DNA from: Lacticaseibacillus mingshuiensis
GTDB taxonomy: Bacteria > Bacillota > Bacilli > Lactobacillales > Lactobacillaceae
Reading direction: 5' to 3'
Assembly: GCF_016861785.1 (NCBI RefSeq)
Contig: NZ_BOLS01000020.1
Coordinates: 1 to 43,610, forward strand
Length of the DNA stretch: 43,610 nt
Both the position numbers and the translations under genes were made by a program. The notes below the pieces were generated by a model that ran no database searches, was not told the origin of the DNA, and was given only the letters and a program-made list of their open reading frames with translations. Of the stretch, positions 17,365-25,162 are shown piece by piece (position 1 is the stretch's first letter; each line of letters starts with the position of its first letter).

Positions 17365-17889
17365 CTACTTCATGCGCAGCACGGTGATCAGCTCCAGCAC
17401 GCTCATCACGATCAGCACCACGCCGCTGACTTGCAGCATCAACAGCACGCTGCGGAATGGATTGAACACCAGGACGATGCCAACGAGCAAGACCAGGATG
17501 CCATACAGAATTTGCGGTAGCGGTGAGACGTTGATGTAGCGCTGATTGCGTTTGGCGGAGGTCACGCGGTCCAAGCCGTATGCGATCAGCGCGATGCCGA
17601 TCAACAGCGGCATCATGCTCAAAATTGGGCGAAGCAGGACCCACACCAGCAGGGCTGCGATCAGGAGCGACACCCCACGCACAAATCCGGCGTCGCCCAT
17701 GCCGCTACGCCGATCGCGCAGGCCAGTTGCCAGGGCCGGCACCGCCATCACGATCAAGACCGCGATGATCAGCCACTTCACCGTCGAATACACGGTGCCC
17801 GGCGCCAGGACAAACCACACGCCGCACAGCGCCATTAAAAGGGTGCGCAACCACGCCCATTGTTTTAGATGATCGATCAATACTTGCAT
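17365..17889 (-). CDS. DUF308/HdeD-like small membrane protein
   Basis: A 174-residue, very hydrophobic protein with about six membrane segments in paired hairpins, matching the DUF308 (HdeD-like) family. An Arg-rich loop (residues 57-62) and a Lys/Arg loop (about 109-117) separate helix pairs. The frame extends upstream to 18123, but that part is Arg-rich and overlaps another gene. ATG 17889, with GGAG shortly before it, is the credible start. HdeD family members are linked to acid or general stress in enterobacteria; the function in lactobacilli is unknown. A bidirectional terminator lies 40 nt downstream. Confidence 0.8.
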   Translation of the reverse strand: MQVLIDHLKQWAWLRTLLMALCGVWFVLAPGTVYSTVKWLIIAVLIVMAVPALATGLRDRRSGMGDAGFVRGVSLLIAALLVWVLLRPILSMMPLLIGIALIAYGLDRVTSAKRNQRYINVSPLPQILYGILVLLVGIVLVFNPFRSVLLMLQVSGVVLIVMSVLELITVLRMK

Positions 17890-17995
17890 GCCACTCGCTC
17901 CGTTTCCATGATTTATGCTTACTTTACCACGGGCGAAGGCGGCGTACATTGGACCTAAGAGGGATTTTTTCTCAGTCAAAAGCGGCGGATGGCTG

Positions 17996-18172
17996 TCACC
18001 AGCGGGAATGGTCCCACGTGCGGCCATCCACCTCGCCCTCGGCCAACTCGAGGCGCTGCGCCTGGGCGCGAATAAAATCGCTGAGCGCGACAAATTTGGC
18101 GCGCGTCTCATAATCCTCCGCATTGGCGGCCAGCGCCTCTGCTTGGCTGAGCAACCATTCTGTTTCGCTCAA
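17996..18172 (-). CDS. Small 58-residue protein with TTG start, coupled to the quinone reductase
   Basis: A frame starting at TTG 18172 overlaps the preceding gene's TGA as TTGA and runs 58 codons to TGA at 17996. GGGGAAG lies just upstream at ribosome-site distance. The product is acidic and helical (begins LSETEWLLSQAEALAANAED), ends DHSRW, and has no Cys or membrane segment. Codon use (GCC, GCG, CGC rich) matches the neighbours. Its TTG start makes it easy for gene finders to miss. Function unknown; the overlap implies translation with the flavodoxin-fold reductase. Confidence 0.65.
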   Translation of the reverse strand: MSETEWLLSQAEALAANAEDYETRAKFVALSDFIRAQAQRLELAEGEVDGRTWDHSRW

Positions 18173-18849
18173 TCTTCTTCCCCTTCTTTCAGCTCGTTGA
18201 TCGTCTCCTGCAAGTGCATCAAGGTCTCCTGCCGAGTCGCCAGCGTTTGCCCCACCAGCTCGGCCTGGTCGCCCAGGTCAGCCAGGTCAGCCAGCTGATC
18301 GAGCCACCAATCGGCCTGCTCACTCAATTTGGCCGGATGGGCCAGCGTGAGATATTGCTGGTAGGCCACCAACAGTTTTTGGTGCGTAGCCTCATCCTGA
18401 TACGAAAACTGATCGATCACCAACGGCGCCAGCATGCGCAGCCCTGTTTTGCGCGCCAGCGCGGCAAACGGGGAAAACAGCTCGCTGAGGCTGACCCCTT
18501 CCGCCCCGCCCACTTGATAGCCGCGGGCCGGCTGCCCCAGGTTGACCACGAGGCCCAGGCTCTTGCCGGTGAGCAGGCCGCCGCGCGCATCATACACGAC
18601 TGAGCGGACCCATACTTCGTCGAGCCACTGATAAAGACTGGCCGGCGCCGCATACCAATACAGCGGGAACTGAAAGATGATGCGGTCGGCGGCGCGCACG
18701 AGCGCCTGTTCCTTTGAGGCGTCGAACGGCATGCTGGTGTCGAGATGATGCCAAGTCGCATCGGCGAGCGTGGCCGCGCTGGCCTTGAGAAACTGCTGGG
18801 TCTGAGACTGGTCAAGCGTCGGGTGACTGACCACGATCAACGTTTTCAT
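18169..18849 (-). CDS. Flavodoxin-fold NAD(P)H quinone oxidoreductase (MdaB/KefF/YwrO family)
   Basis: A 226-residue cytoplasmic flavoprotein. It begins MKTLIVVSHPTL, the first beta strand and phosphate loop of the family, and contains FQFPLYWYAAPASLYQWLDE (about residues 76-95), the conserved region contacting FMN/FAD and the substrate. About 45 extra C-terminal residues are helical and rich in Leu, Gln and Glu. It probably reduces quinones or related electrophiles with two electrons from NAD(P)H. ATG 18849 is chosen because GGAG at the end of mutY precedes it by 9 nt; the longer frame merely re-reads mutY. It lies 5 nt after mutY, so the two are probably co-transcribed, with a small gene overlapping its end. 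Confidence 0.85.
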   Translation of the reverse strand: MKTLIVVSHPTLDQSQTQQFLKASAATLADATWHHLDTSMPFDASKEQALVRAADRIIFQFPLYWYAAPASLYQWLDEVWVRSVVYDARGGLLTGKSLGLVVNLGQPARGYQVGGAEGVSLSELFSPFAALARKTGLRMLAPLVIDQFSYQDEATHQKLLVAYQQYLTLAHPAKLSEQADWWLDQLADLADLGDQAELVGQTLATRQETLMHLQETINELKEGEED

Positions 18850-18854
18850 TTTGC

Positions 18855-19967
18855 TCACTCCTTCAGTAGCTGCATCCGGCGCAGCAATTTTTTCTGCACG
18901 GTCGGCAAGGCGAGGCTGGCCAGCTCGGATTCCGGCACCCACCGCGCCGGCAGCGTCGCCAGGGAAAATTTGTCTATTTCGGCCTGCACGATCGTCATGG
19001 TCCATTTCTGATGCGTAAACGTATGGGTGACAGGTCGCAGCCCCGGGTCGCTCAGCGTGAGCGCCGTCCCCGCTTCCGCCCCGAATTGCTCGGCCGCCTC
19101 TTGCAAGCGGGCCGGCGCCAGCGTTTCTTCAAGCTCATCTTCCGCGATCAGTGGAAACATCCAGAGGTCGCCCAGCATGCCTGTTTGCGGCCGCTGCATC
19201 AACAACCAGCCAGCCGGACTGTGAATCGCCAAGGCGAGGTACGCGATCGGCACCGGCCGCGGCTTTTTCGTCTTGACCGGAAAATCGAGAACGCGCCCGC
19301 TTTGAAAACTGGCGTCAAACGCGGCCACCGGGGAATGTTCGGCGTCGGGGTCGCTGGCCCGCATGTAGGTCGAACCGAGGTCCATGATGGCCTGGTTGAA
19401 GTCGCCCGGCCGCGCGGGATCGATCACCCGCCGAATCACGCGGTCGAACACCGCCCGCGTCTGCGGCTTTGCGATGTCATCCTCGATGCAAAACAGGCGG
19501 GCGAAAACGCGGAACGCATTGCCGTCGATGGCAGGCGCCACCTCATTGAAGGCGATACTGGCGATGGCCCCCGCCGTGTAGGGGCCAATGCCTTGCAAGG
19601 TCTGGAGTTCAACGGCTGTCGTTGGAAAAACGCCGGCATAATCGCGAACGACTTGTTGCGCCGCTTCCTGCAAGTGGCGGGCACGTGAATAATAACCGAG
19701 CCCCTCCCACGCCTTCATCACCTGCGCTTGCGGCGCATCGGCCAGGGCTTGCACCGTCGGAAATTGGGTGAGAAACGCTTCATAGTAAGGAATAACGGTC
19801 TGCACTTGCGTCTGTTGGAGCATGGTCTCGCTAACGAGAACGTGATAGGGCTCATGGTCGCGGCGCCAAGGCAGGTCGCGCTTATTTTGGTCATACCAGG
19901 TCAGGAGGGTCTCGCGAAATGCGGCGATCTTTTTATCGGACCAGGGAAATGGTGCAGTTTCAGGCAT
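18855..19967 (-). CDS. mutY: A/G-specific adenine glycosylase MutY, clusterless type
   Basis: A 370-residue base-excision-repair enzyme removing adenine paired with 8-oxoguanine. The HhH-GPD domain has SETMLQQTQV with catalytic Glu47, the helix-hairpin-helix LQTLQGIGPYTAGA (about 121-134), and IDGNAFRV with catalytic Asp148. The C-terminal half is a Nudix-like 8-oxoG recognition domain with HTFTH. The four-cysteine [4Fe-4S] motif expected after MDLG is absent: the region reads MDLGSTYMRASDPDAEHSP with no Cys, and the only nearby cysteine is Cys160. Clusterless MutY proteins are known in some Lactobacillales, so this is a lineage trait rather than damage. The start is ATG 19967 with GGAG 8 nt upstream; 14 extra upstream codons are unlikely to be used. 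Confidence 0.93.
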   Translation of the reverse strand: MPETAPFPWSDKKIAAFRETLLTWYDQNKRDLPWRRDHEPYHVLVSETMLQQTQVQTVIPYYEAFLTQFPTVQALADAPQAQVMKAWEGLGYYSRARHLQEAAQQVVRDYAGVFPTTAVELQTLQGIGPYTAGAIASIAFNEVAPAIDGNAFRVFARLFCIEDDIAKPQTRAVFDRVIRRVIDPARPGDFNQAIMDLGSTYMRASDPDAEHSPVAAFDASFQSGRVLDFPVKTKKPRPVPIAYLALAIHSPAGWLLMQRPQTGMLGDLWMFPLIAEDELEETLAPARLQEAAEQFGAEAGTALTLSDPGLRPVTHTFTHQKWTMTIVQAEIDKFSLATLPARWVPESELASLALPTVQKKLLRRMQLLKE

Positions 19968-20060
19968 GATGAGGCTCCGTTTCTTTTGCTTGTTGCCTCC
20001 ATTATACATGAGGTGGGCTGAGGGAAATCGAAAACAGACCAGGCCGAACTACCTGCCCGT

Positions 20061-20223
20061 CCTTAAACGCTCGGCTGCGCACCCTTTTCCAGTTGGGCTC
20101 CGGCCCGCATGGCGGAAACATCTAGGCGTCTCAGGCACTCGGTGGCAAGAAGCGCCACCAAGCGCCTGAGCCGACCTACCTGTTCCACCATCCCGCGGGC
20201 CTGCGCACCCTGAATCAAAAAAA
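20061..20223 (+). repeat. Structured ~160-bp repeat element, copy A
   Basis: It shares long blocks with copies at 24971 and 40264: GTTGGGNTCCGG, then CACTCGGTGGC, then CCACCAAGC. Nested pairing is seen: CTCAGGC/GCCTGAG enclosing GGTGGC/GCCACC, and outside it ATGGCGGAA/TTCCACCAT and GGCCCGC/GCGGGCC. It lies upstream of mutY, directly beside the terminator of the 48-residue gene. Confidence 0.8.
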
Positions 20224-20248
20224 CAGCCCCGATCATTGATCGACGCTG
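20217..20248 (-). terminator. Terminator of the 48-residue gene
   Basis: Minus strand CAGC-GT-CGATC-AAT-GATCG-GG-GCTG followed by seven T. Its T-tract merges with the right end of repeat copy A. Confidence 0.65.
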
Positions 20249-20266
20249 CAACAGACTAGTATCAGG

Positions 20267-20413
20267 TTAATTTTCATTCTCGAGCTTCTCGGCTGCTTTG
20301 TCGATTGTGGCAAACCCTGACTCGGTCTTCTTGACTGGGTGCTCTGCGCGCTCCTTTTCAGCTTCCTGGATCAGCGCTTTACGCTCTTCTTTACTGAGCT
20401 TTCCTGCCATCAT
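20267..20413 (-). CDS. Small charged protein, 48 residues, unknown function
   Basis: The sequence is mostly Lys and Glu helices (GKLSKEERKALIQEAEKERA), with a short break at HPVKKTESGFATID. The frame extends to 20491, but GAGG lies 5 and 8 nt before the two consecutive ATG codons at 20413 and 20410, so the short form is preferred. No membrane segment or Cys. It has its own terminator and sits between sbcC and repeat copy A. I do not recognise the family. Confidence 0.65.
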   Translation of the reverse strand: MMAGKLSKEERKALIQEAEKERAEHPVKKTESGFATIDKAAEKLENEN

Positions 20414-20588
20414 TCTCGCCTCTTTTTCGATGAAATAGAGTTGAGAGGTATGGCGCCTCTCGACGTGATAGTTATAACACACTTCCGCCAAATTAGCACA
20501 TGAGAGGTTCTTCTGCTAACAAAAAAGTGGTGCGTGTTGCCTACGCCCAGCCCGCGTTCGGGCAAATGTAAAAGTTTTGCAACGCCGC

Positions 20589-23500
20589 TTAATCCGCGGC
20601 GTGAATAATTTTCAGATGCGATTCGCCGGTGCCGTCCGCGATCACCTGGAGCTGATCCGGGACAGTTGCCTGCAGCTCGCTGACGTGGCTGATGATACCG
20701 ATCATGCGCGCGTTGCCCTCGATGCTTTCAAGCGCGTTCATCGCGGTATCCAGACTAGCGCTATCCAGCGAGCCAAAGCCTTCGTCGATAAACAGTGCAT
20801 AAATGGAGACCCCGCCTGATTCTTGTTGAATCACCTCGCCCAGCGCCAGCGCCAAGCTGAGTGCGGCGATGAAACTTTCCCCACCGGACAGCGTGTGGAC
20901 CGAGCGCGTTTGACCGAGTTGATCATCGTACACATCGATCTCAAGGCCAGAGCGATTCGCGGTGCTGCCGCCCGCCTCATGGAGCTTGAATTGATACCGG
21001 CCGGCGGAAAGGGTCTGGAGGCGCTGCGTCGCCGCCGTCAAAACCTTCGCCAAATAGGCCCGCAAGACATACCGCTCCAGGCTCAGCTTCTGCGTATTTT
21101 TCCCGTGCGCCACGGCGTAAAGATTGCTGAGGGCATTGGCCTCATCGATCAACGCCCCACTTTGGTCGTGCGCGGCCGCGATCTGATCATACAGGCGCTG
21201 GTTGGCGTCGCGCTTGGCCGTGGCCGCCGCGACGGCTTGTTGAGCGGCTGTGAAAATGGTATCCGCGCTGGTCCGTTTCTCGGTGAGCAGCGCCACATCC
21301 GGCTCCGACCGGCCGGCGATGGTGGTCGTCGCCTGCTGCTTCAAAGCAGTCTGGCGAGCGATGGCCTCGGTTGCGGCGGCCAACGACTCAGTCAGCGGGC
21401 CGATCTGATCCAGCTGCGCGCGCAAGGTGGCGAACTGCGCGCGACCGTCTTCTTTGAAAAAACCATCCAGGTCTTCCTCAAATGCGGCGTTACCCGTTTC
21501 AAGGCGCAAGCGGGCCGCATCCAATTGTTCCTGTTGGGTCGCCTGGCGTGCGCGCAATTGATTATCCTTCGCGGCAGCCGCTTGAACAGCTGTTGTCGCA
21601 GTGGCGAGCTGGGCATCATAGTCGCGAATTGCCTGCGTCAACTGCTGACTTTGCGAGTCGATCTCATCCTTGGCTGGGGCGTCCGCGGGTAAGGCGGCCT
21701 GCAGGGTCTGCGCCTTGGCAGTCGTTTCCGCCAATTCAAGTGCGGCGGTGTTGGCCGCCTCGACCGCCGTTTGATGGGCGGTCTCCAGCTGAGTCAACTG
21801 CCTCTGCAATTGAGTCTGGCTATCAGTGAGCGTGGCCGTCTGCGCCGTTTCGTCTGCAACTGTTGCCTTCAGATCGCGTTGCCGTTGCGCCAGCGCCGCC
21901 ATCGTGGCTTCGGCATCCCCGCCCACCAAGTCACCGGCCGCCTTTTGGATCTCGGCCTCATTCGATGTAAGCTGCTTCGCCGTTGTTTCGAGCTGACTTG
22001 TCAGTTGGACCAGCGCCGTTTCCTTTGCGGCACGTGCCTGTTGCGCCGCTTGCCAGGTGGTTTGAAGCGCATCGACAGCCTCCTGCGAAACCCCGTTCAG
22101 CGCAACCGTCGCCGCCGGATGTGGGTGATCCAAGCTCCCGCAAACTGGGCAAGGGGCATCAGGCGACAGCTGGGCGGCCAGGGTCGCGATCTGATCGGCT
22201 AAGAGGGCGTCATGTGCGTGTTGATATTCCTGCTGCGCCTTATTTTCGCGACCTTGAAGCGCCGTCAATTCATCCGCGGTCTGGCGTTTTGCAGCCTCGT
22301 TGCGGGACCGTTCCAAAAGAAGCGCCTCACGCCGGGTCGCCAAGGGCCGCGTCGCCGCGAGCAGTTGGTCAGCCGCCTGCAATGCCGCCGCATGACTGCC
22401 GGCTGCTAACCCGGCGAGCGCGGCTTCGCCTGCCGTCAGTTTGGTGCGAAGCTGGGCCTGCTGGTCGGTGAGTTGCCCAAGCGTCGTCTGCGCCGCCGTG
22501 GCCGCTTCCTGGCTGGTGGCCTGCGCCGCAATCGCCTGCGCGAGCCCCTGCAGTTGCGTCCGCAACGTTGCCAGCCGCTTGAGTTGATCGCGTTTGGCAT
22601 CGACCGCCGCACCTTGCTGCGTCAGCGCCTTTTGGGCCTCAGTCGCCTGAGCCAGCACCGCCTGATTTTTGGAAAATGCATCGGTAGTCGCCGCCAGTTC
22701 GGTCTTCGCTTCCTCGATCTGTTTGGCCAACCCAGCCAATTGATCAGCCACGGCGGTGCGGCGATCGACCCATTGGAGCTGACCCAATTTTTCCTGCTGG
22801 GCCGTGCGCTGATCTTGCTCAGCCGCCAACGTCGCCAGGGCCGCAGTCGCTGTTTTCAACTGCTCATAGGCGACGTCAAGGTGACGCGCCGCCGCCAGAT
22901 CGGCCGTGGCTTGGTCAAACGCCTTGCGCGAACTGGTCAGCGTCGTCTGCGCCGTTTCGGCCGTTGCCACCAACTTCGCCAGCACCGGGCGCATCGCATC
23001 GAGTTGATCCGCGATGCGCGCGTCGGCGGCCGGCCGCACCGCATCTGCCGGATACTCAAACTGCCCGGCCAGCGTCTGCAGGCGCGCCTTCAGCTCAGCC
23101 GACCGCACTGCCGCCTTATCCGCCAAATCCTTGAGGGCCAATTCCCAGCTAGCATAGCGGTCCGTGCCAAATAAATGCCGAAGCAGCACCGCCTTGTCAT
23201 CACTGCTGGCATCCAAGAATTGGCGGAACTCGCCCTGCGGCAGAAGGACCATTTGGCGAAACTGTTGGGCATCCAAGTTGAGAATCGCGCCGACTCGCGC
23301 ATCCACCTCGCCGCGCTTGGTCAGCTCAGCCTCCTCTTCCCCATTTTTAGCGATTCGCATCGAGACCTGCGCAGGACGGGCCGTTGAGCCTTTGCCATTC
23401 TTGTAGGCATTGACCTGCGCGGGGCGCCGGGTGATCACGTATTCGCGGCCGCCATGGGTGAACGTCAGCGTCACCTCACTGATGTCGCTTTCCTCGGCAA

Positions 23501-23705
23501 AGGTCGAGCGCAAAGCGGCCCCATCCCGGTCATCGCTGGACGTACTCCCATAAAGCGCAAAGACCATCGCATCGAAGATCGTGGTCTTTCCGCTTCCTGT
23601 TTTCCCACTGATCAAAAACAGCGGCCGGTTCTCGAAGGCGGTGAAATCCACCTGGGCCTCGCGATACGGGCCAAAAAAGGCCATCGCCAATTTCTTCAGT
23701 TGCAT
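20589..23705 (-). CDS. sbcC: SbcC, SMC-like ATPase subunit of the SbcCD DNA nuclease
   Basis: The 1,038-residue protein pairs with SbcD to open and cut DNA hairpins, palindromes and protein-blocked ends. Walker A is GKTGSGKTT (residues 34-42). Long coiled-coil arms rich in Ala, Gln and Leu fill about 190-880, interrupted near residue 517 by the zinc hook CPVC. The C-terminal lobe has LSGGES (about 937) and the Walker B region LFIDEGFGSLD (about 970). ATG 23705 overlaps the sbcD stop by one base (TGATG), so translation is coupled; the longer frame re-reads sbcD. Given the palindromic arrays in this same window, an intact hairpin nuclease is worth noting. Confidence 0.95.
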   Translation of the reverse strand: MQLKKLAMAFFGPYREAQVDFTAFENRPLFLISGKTGSGKTTIFDAMVFALYGSTSSDDRDGAALRSTFAEESDISEVTLTFTHGGREYVITRRPAQVNAYKNGKGSTARPAQVSMRIAKNGEEEAELTKRGEVDARVGAILNLDAQQFRQMVLLPQGEFRQFLDASSDDKAVLLRHLFGTDRYASWELALKDLADKAAVRSAELKARLQTLAGQFEYPADAVRPAADARIADQLDAMRPVLAKLVATAETAQTTLTSSRKAFDQATADLAAARHLDVAYEQLKTATAALATLAAEQDQRTAQQEKLGQLQWVDRRTAVADQLAGLAKQIEEAKTELAATTDAFSKNQAVLAQATEAQKALTQQGAAVDAKRDQLKRLATLRTQLQGLAQAIAAQATSQEAATAAQTTLGQLTDQQAQLRTKLTAGEAALAGLAAGSHAAALQAADQLLAATRPLATRREALLLERSRNEAAKRQTADELTALQGRENKAQQEYQHAHDALLADQIATLAAQLSPDAPCPVCGSLDHPHPAATVALNGVSQEAVDALQTTWQAAQQARAAKETALVQLTSQLETTAKQLTSNEAEIQKAAGDLVGGDAEATMAALAQRQRDLKATVADETAQTATLTDSQTQLQRQLTQLETAHQTAVEAANTAALELAETTAKAQTLQAALPADAPAKDEIDSQSQQLTQAIRDYDAQLATATTAVQAAAAKDNQLRARQATQQEQLDAARLRLETGNAAFEEDLDGFFKEDGRAQFATLRAQLDQIGPLTESLAAATEAIARQTALKQQATTTIAGRSEPDVALLTEKRTSADTIFTAAQQAVAAATAKRDANQRLYDQIAAAHDQSGALIDEANALSNLYAVAHGKNTQKLSLERYVLRAYLAKVLTAATQRLQTLSAGRYQFKLHEAGGSTANRSGLEIDVYDDQLGQTRSVHTLSGGESFIAALSLALALGEVIQQESGGVSIYALFIDEGFGSLDSASLDTAMNALESIEGNARMIGIISHVSELQATVPDQLQVIADGTGESHLKIIHAAD

Positions 23706-24817
23706 CACTCTGCCCCCTTTGTGTGTGCCAACGCCTGTTTTGCCCATTCTGCCTGCTCAGGCGTCAACTTTTCGCCGGTCACTTGTTCAAAAAACTTATC
23801 CAGCATCGCCATCGGACTGATTTTCACACTCGTTGTTTCGCTGACCACTTCACCTTCGATGCCATTTGCCCGCGCCAGCGTCAACACACGCGGAAAGACT
23901 TCACGAAGTTGCGCCATCACATTGGGAATCACCGCTGTGTCAGTCAGGGTGATTGCGGTATAGGCATCGCGGTCGTATTCACCCGGGGTCGCATGCAAAA
24001 AGTTGGCAAACGGGCCGGTCAGCGTCTGTAGCTCATGCAGTGGGGCCAGTGGAACGAAGCGGCGCGCCATCGTGTCGGTGTCGAGGATGAACACTCCTTT
24101 TTCCTGATGCGCCTCGGACACGGAAAATTTCAACAGCGATCCCGCGTATTGAATCTTCTCCGCCCGCACCGCGTCCTTATTGTGCAAATGGCCCAGCGCC
24201 ACATAATCAAACGGGGCAAGCGCCGCAACTGGCACAGCATCGAGGCCGCCAACATTGACCAGCGTTTCTGAATCCGAGTGCTCGCTGCCCGCAACAAAGA
24301 AATGTGCGATCAGCACATGCCGTTTGGTCGGGTCAAAGAGCGTCTGCATTTTCGCCACGACTGGCTCGATTGCTTTTTGAATATTCGTCAGCGTTTCGTC
24401 CTTAAAATAAAGGCGCGCATCGACCGGTTGGAAAAATGGCAACAGGAAAAATTGTGTGTCACCCAATGTCACCGGGGAAAATGCCTCCTCCAGCCGGGTG
24501 TTCAAATAAAGCCCGGTCGACTGAAACCACTCCCGCCCCGTGCGCAGCCGCACCCCGGAATCGTGGTTGCCTGAGATCACCAGAAGCGGCAAGCCCATTT
24601 CGCGATTCAGCTCAAACAGCATCTGGTCGACCAGCGTCACCGCCTCTTCGCTGGGCAGGGCGCGGTCGTACACATCCCCGGCCAACATGATCGCATCAAC
24701 GTGTTCCTGCTCGGCGAGGGCCTTGAGTTCGTCGAAAACGGCGCGCTGATCTTCCAATAGATCGAACCCGTTGAGCTTTTTCCCGATATGCCAATCGGCG
24801 GTATGCATGATCTTCAT
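23705..24817 (-). CDS. sbcD: SbcD, Mre11-like nuclease subunit
   Basis: A 370-residue calcineurin-type phosphoesterase. The metal-binding motifs appear in order: DWHIGK (about residues 8-13), GDVYDRA, GNHDSG and GHLHNKD. It supplies exonuclease and endonuclease activity to SbcCD. AGGAAAGG lies about 10 nt before ATG 24817. It is first in the sbcD-sbcC operon. A TACAAT box lies upstream at about 24854-24859 with a weak -35. The C-terminal capping region (after about residue 260) has low complexity in Thr/Ala/Val. Confidence 0.95.
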   Translation of the reverse strand: MKIMHTADWHIGKKLNGFDLLEDQRAVFDELKALAEQEHVDAIMLAGDVYDRALPSEEAVTLVDQMLFELNREMGLPLLVISGNHDSGVRLRTGREWFQSTGLYLNTRLEEAFSPVTLGDTQFFLLPFFQPVDARLYFKDETLTNIQKAIEPVVAKMQTLFDPTKRHVLIAHFFVAGSEHSDSETLVNVGGLDAVPVAALAPFDYVALGHLHNKDAVRAEKIQYAGSLLKFSVSEAHQEKGVFILDTDTMARRFVPLAPLHELQTLTGPFANFLHATPGEYDRDAYTAITLTDTAVIPNVMAQLREVFPRVLTLARANGIEGEVVSETTSVKISPMAMLDKFFEQVTGEKLTPEQAEWAKQALAHTKGAE

Positions 24818-24970
24818 CTACGGTCTACCTTTCCTGTGCGTTATCGCTTTGATTGTATCATTCACGGCCCAGCGCTGCCGTGGCGATTTTTTGCGACACC
24901 TATATATTACGCAAACGGGGGAAAATCGACAGGCGCTGGGAAAAAAGTTTGTGGATGATCTCGGCCCTCC

Positions 24971-25130
24971 CCTAGACGCTCGGCTCCGCACCCTGAAGTT
25001 GGGCTCCGGCCCGCATGGTGGAAACATCTAGGCATCTCATGCACTCGGTGGCGAGGAACACCACCAAGCGCATGAGCCGACCTGGCTGTCCCACCATCCC
25101 GCGGGCCTCCGCACCCTGAATCAAAAAAAA
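24971..25130 (+). repeat. Structured ~160-bp repeat element, copy B
   Basis: Same orientation as copy A and about three-quarters identical by eye. The stem that is CTCAGGC/GCCTGAG in copy A is CTCATGC/GCATGAG here, so both sides changed together. ATGGTGGAA/TTCCACCAT-type and GGCCCGC/GCGGGCC pairings are kept. Its right end (GCACCCTGAATC plus A-tract) abuts the ABC-F terminator. Confidence 0.8.
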
Positions 25131-25151
25131 CCGCCGCGTGCCGCGACGGCT
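25123..25151 (-). terminator. Terminator of the ABC-F gene
   Basis: Minus strand stem CCGTCGCG / CGCGGCGG with a short loop, followed by eight T. Confidence 0.8.
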
Positions 25152-25162
25152 GAAACTTCTTA

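Noticed and set aside
21958-22152. Frames inside sbcC on both strands
   Set aside because: They fall within the coiled-coil coding region, where Ala/Gln codon bias keeps other frames open.
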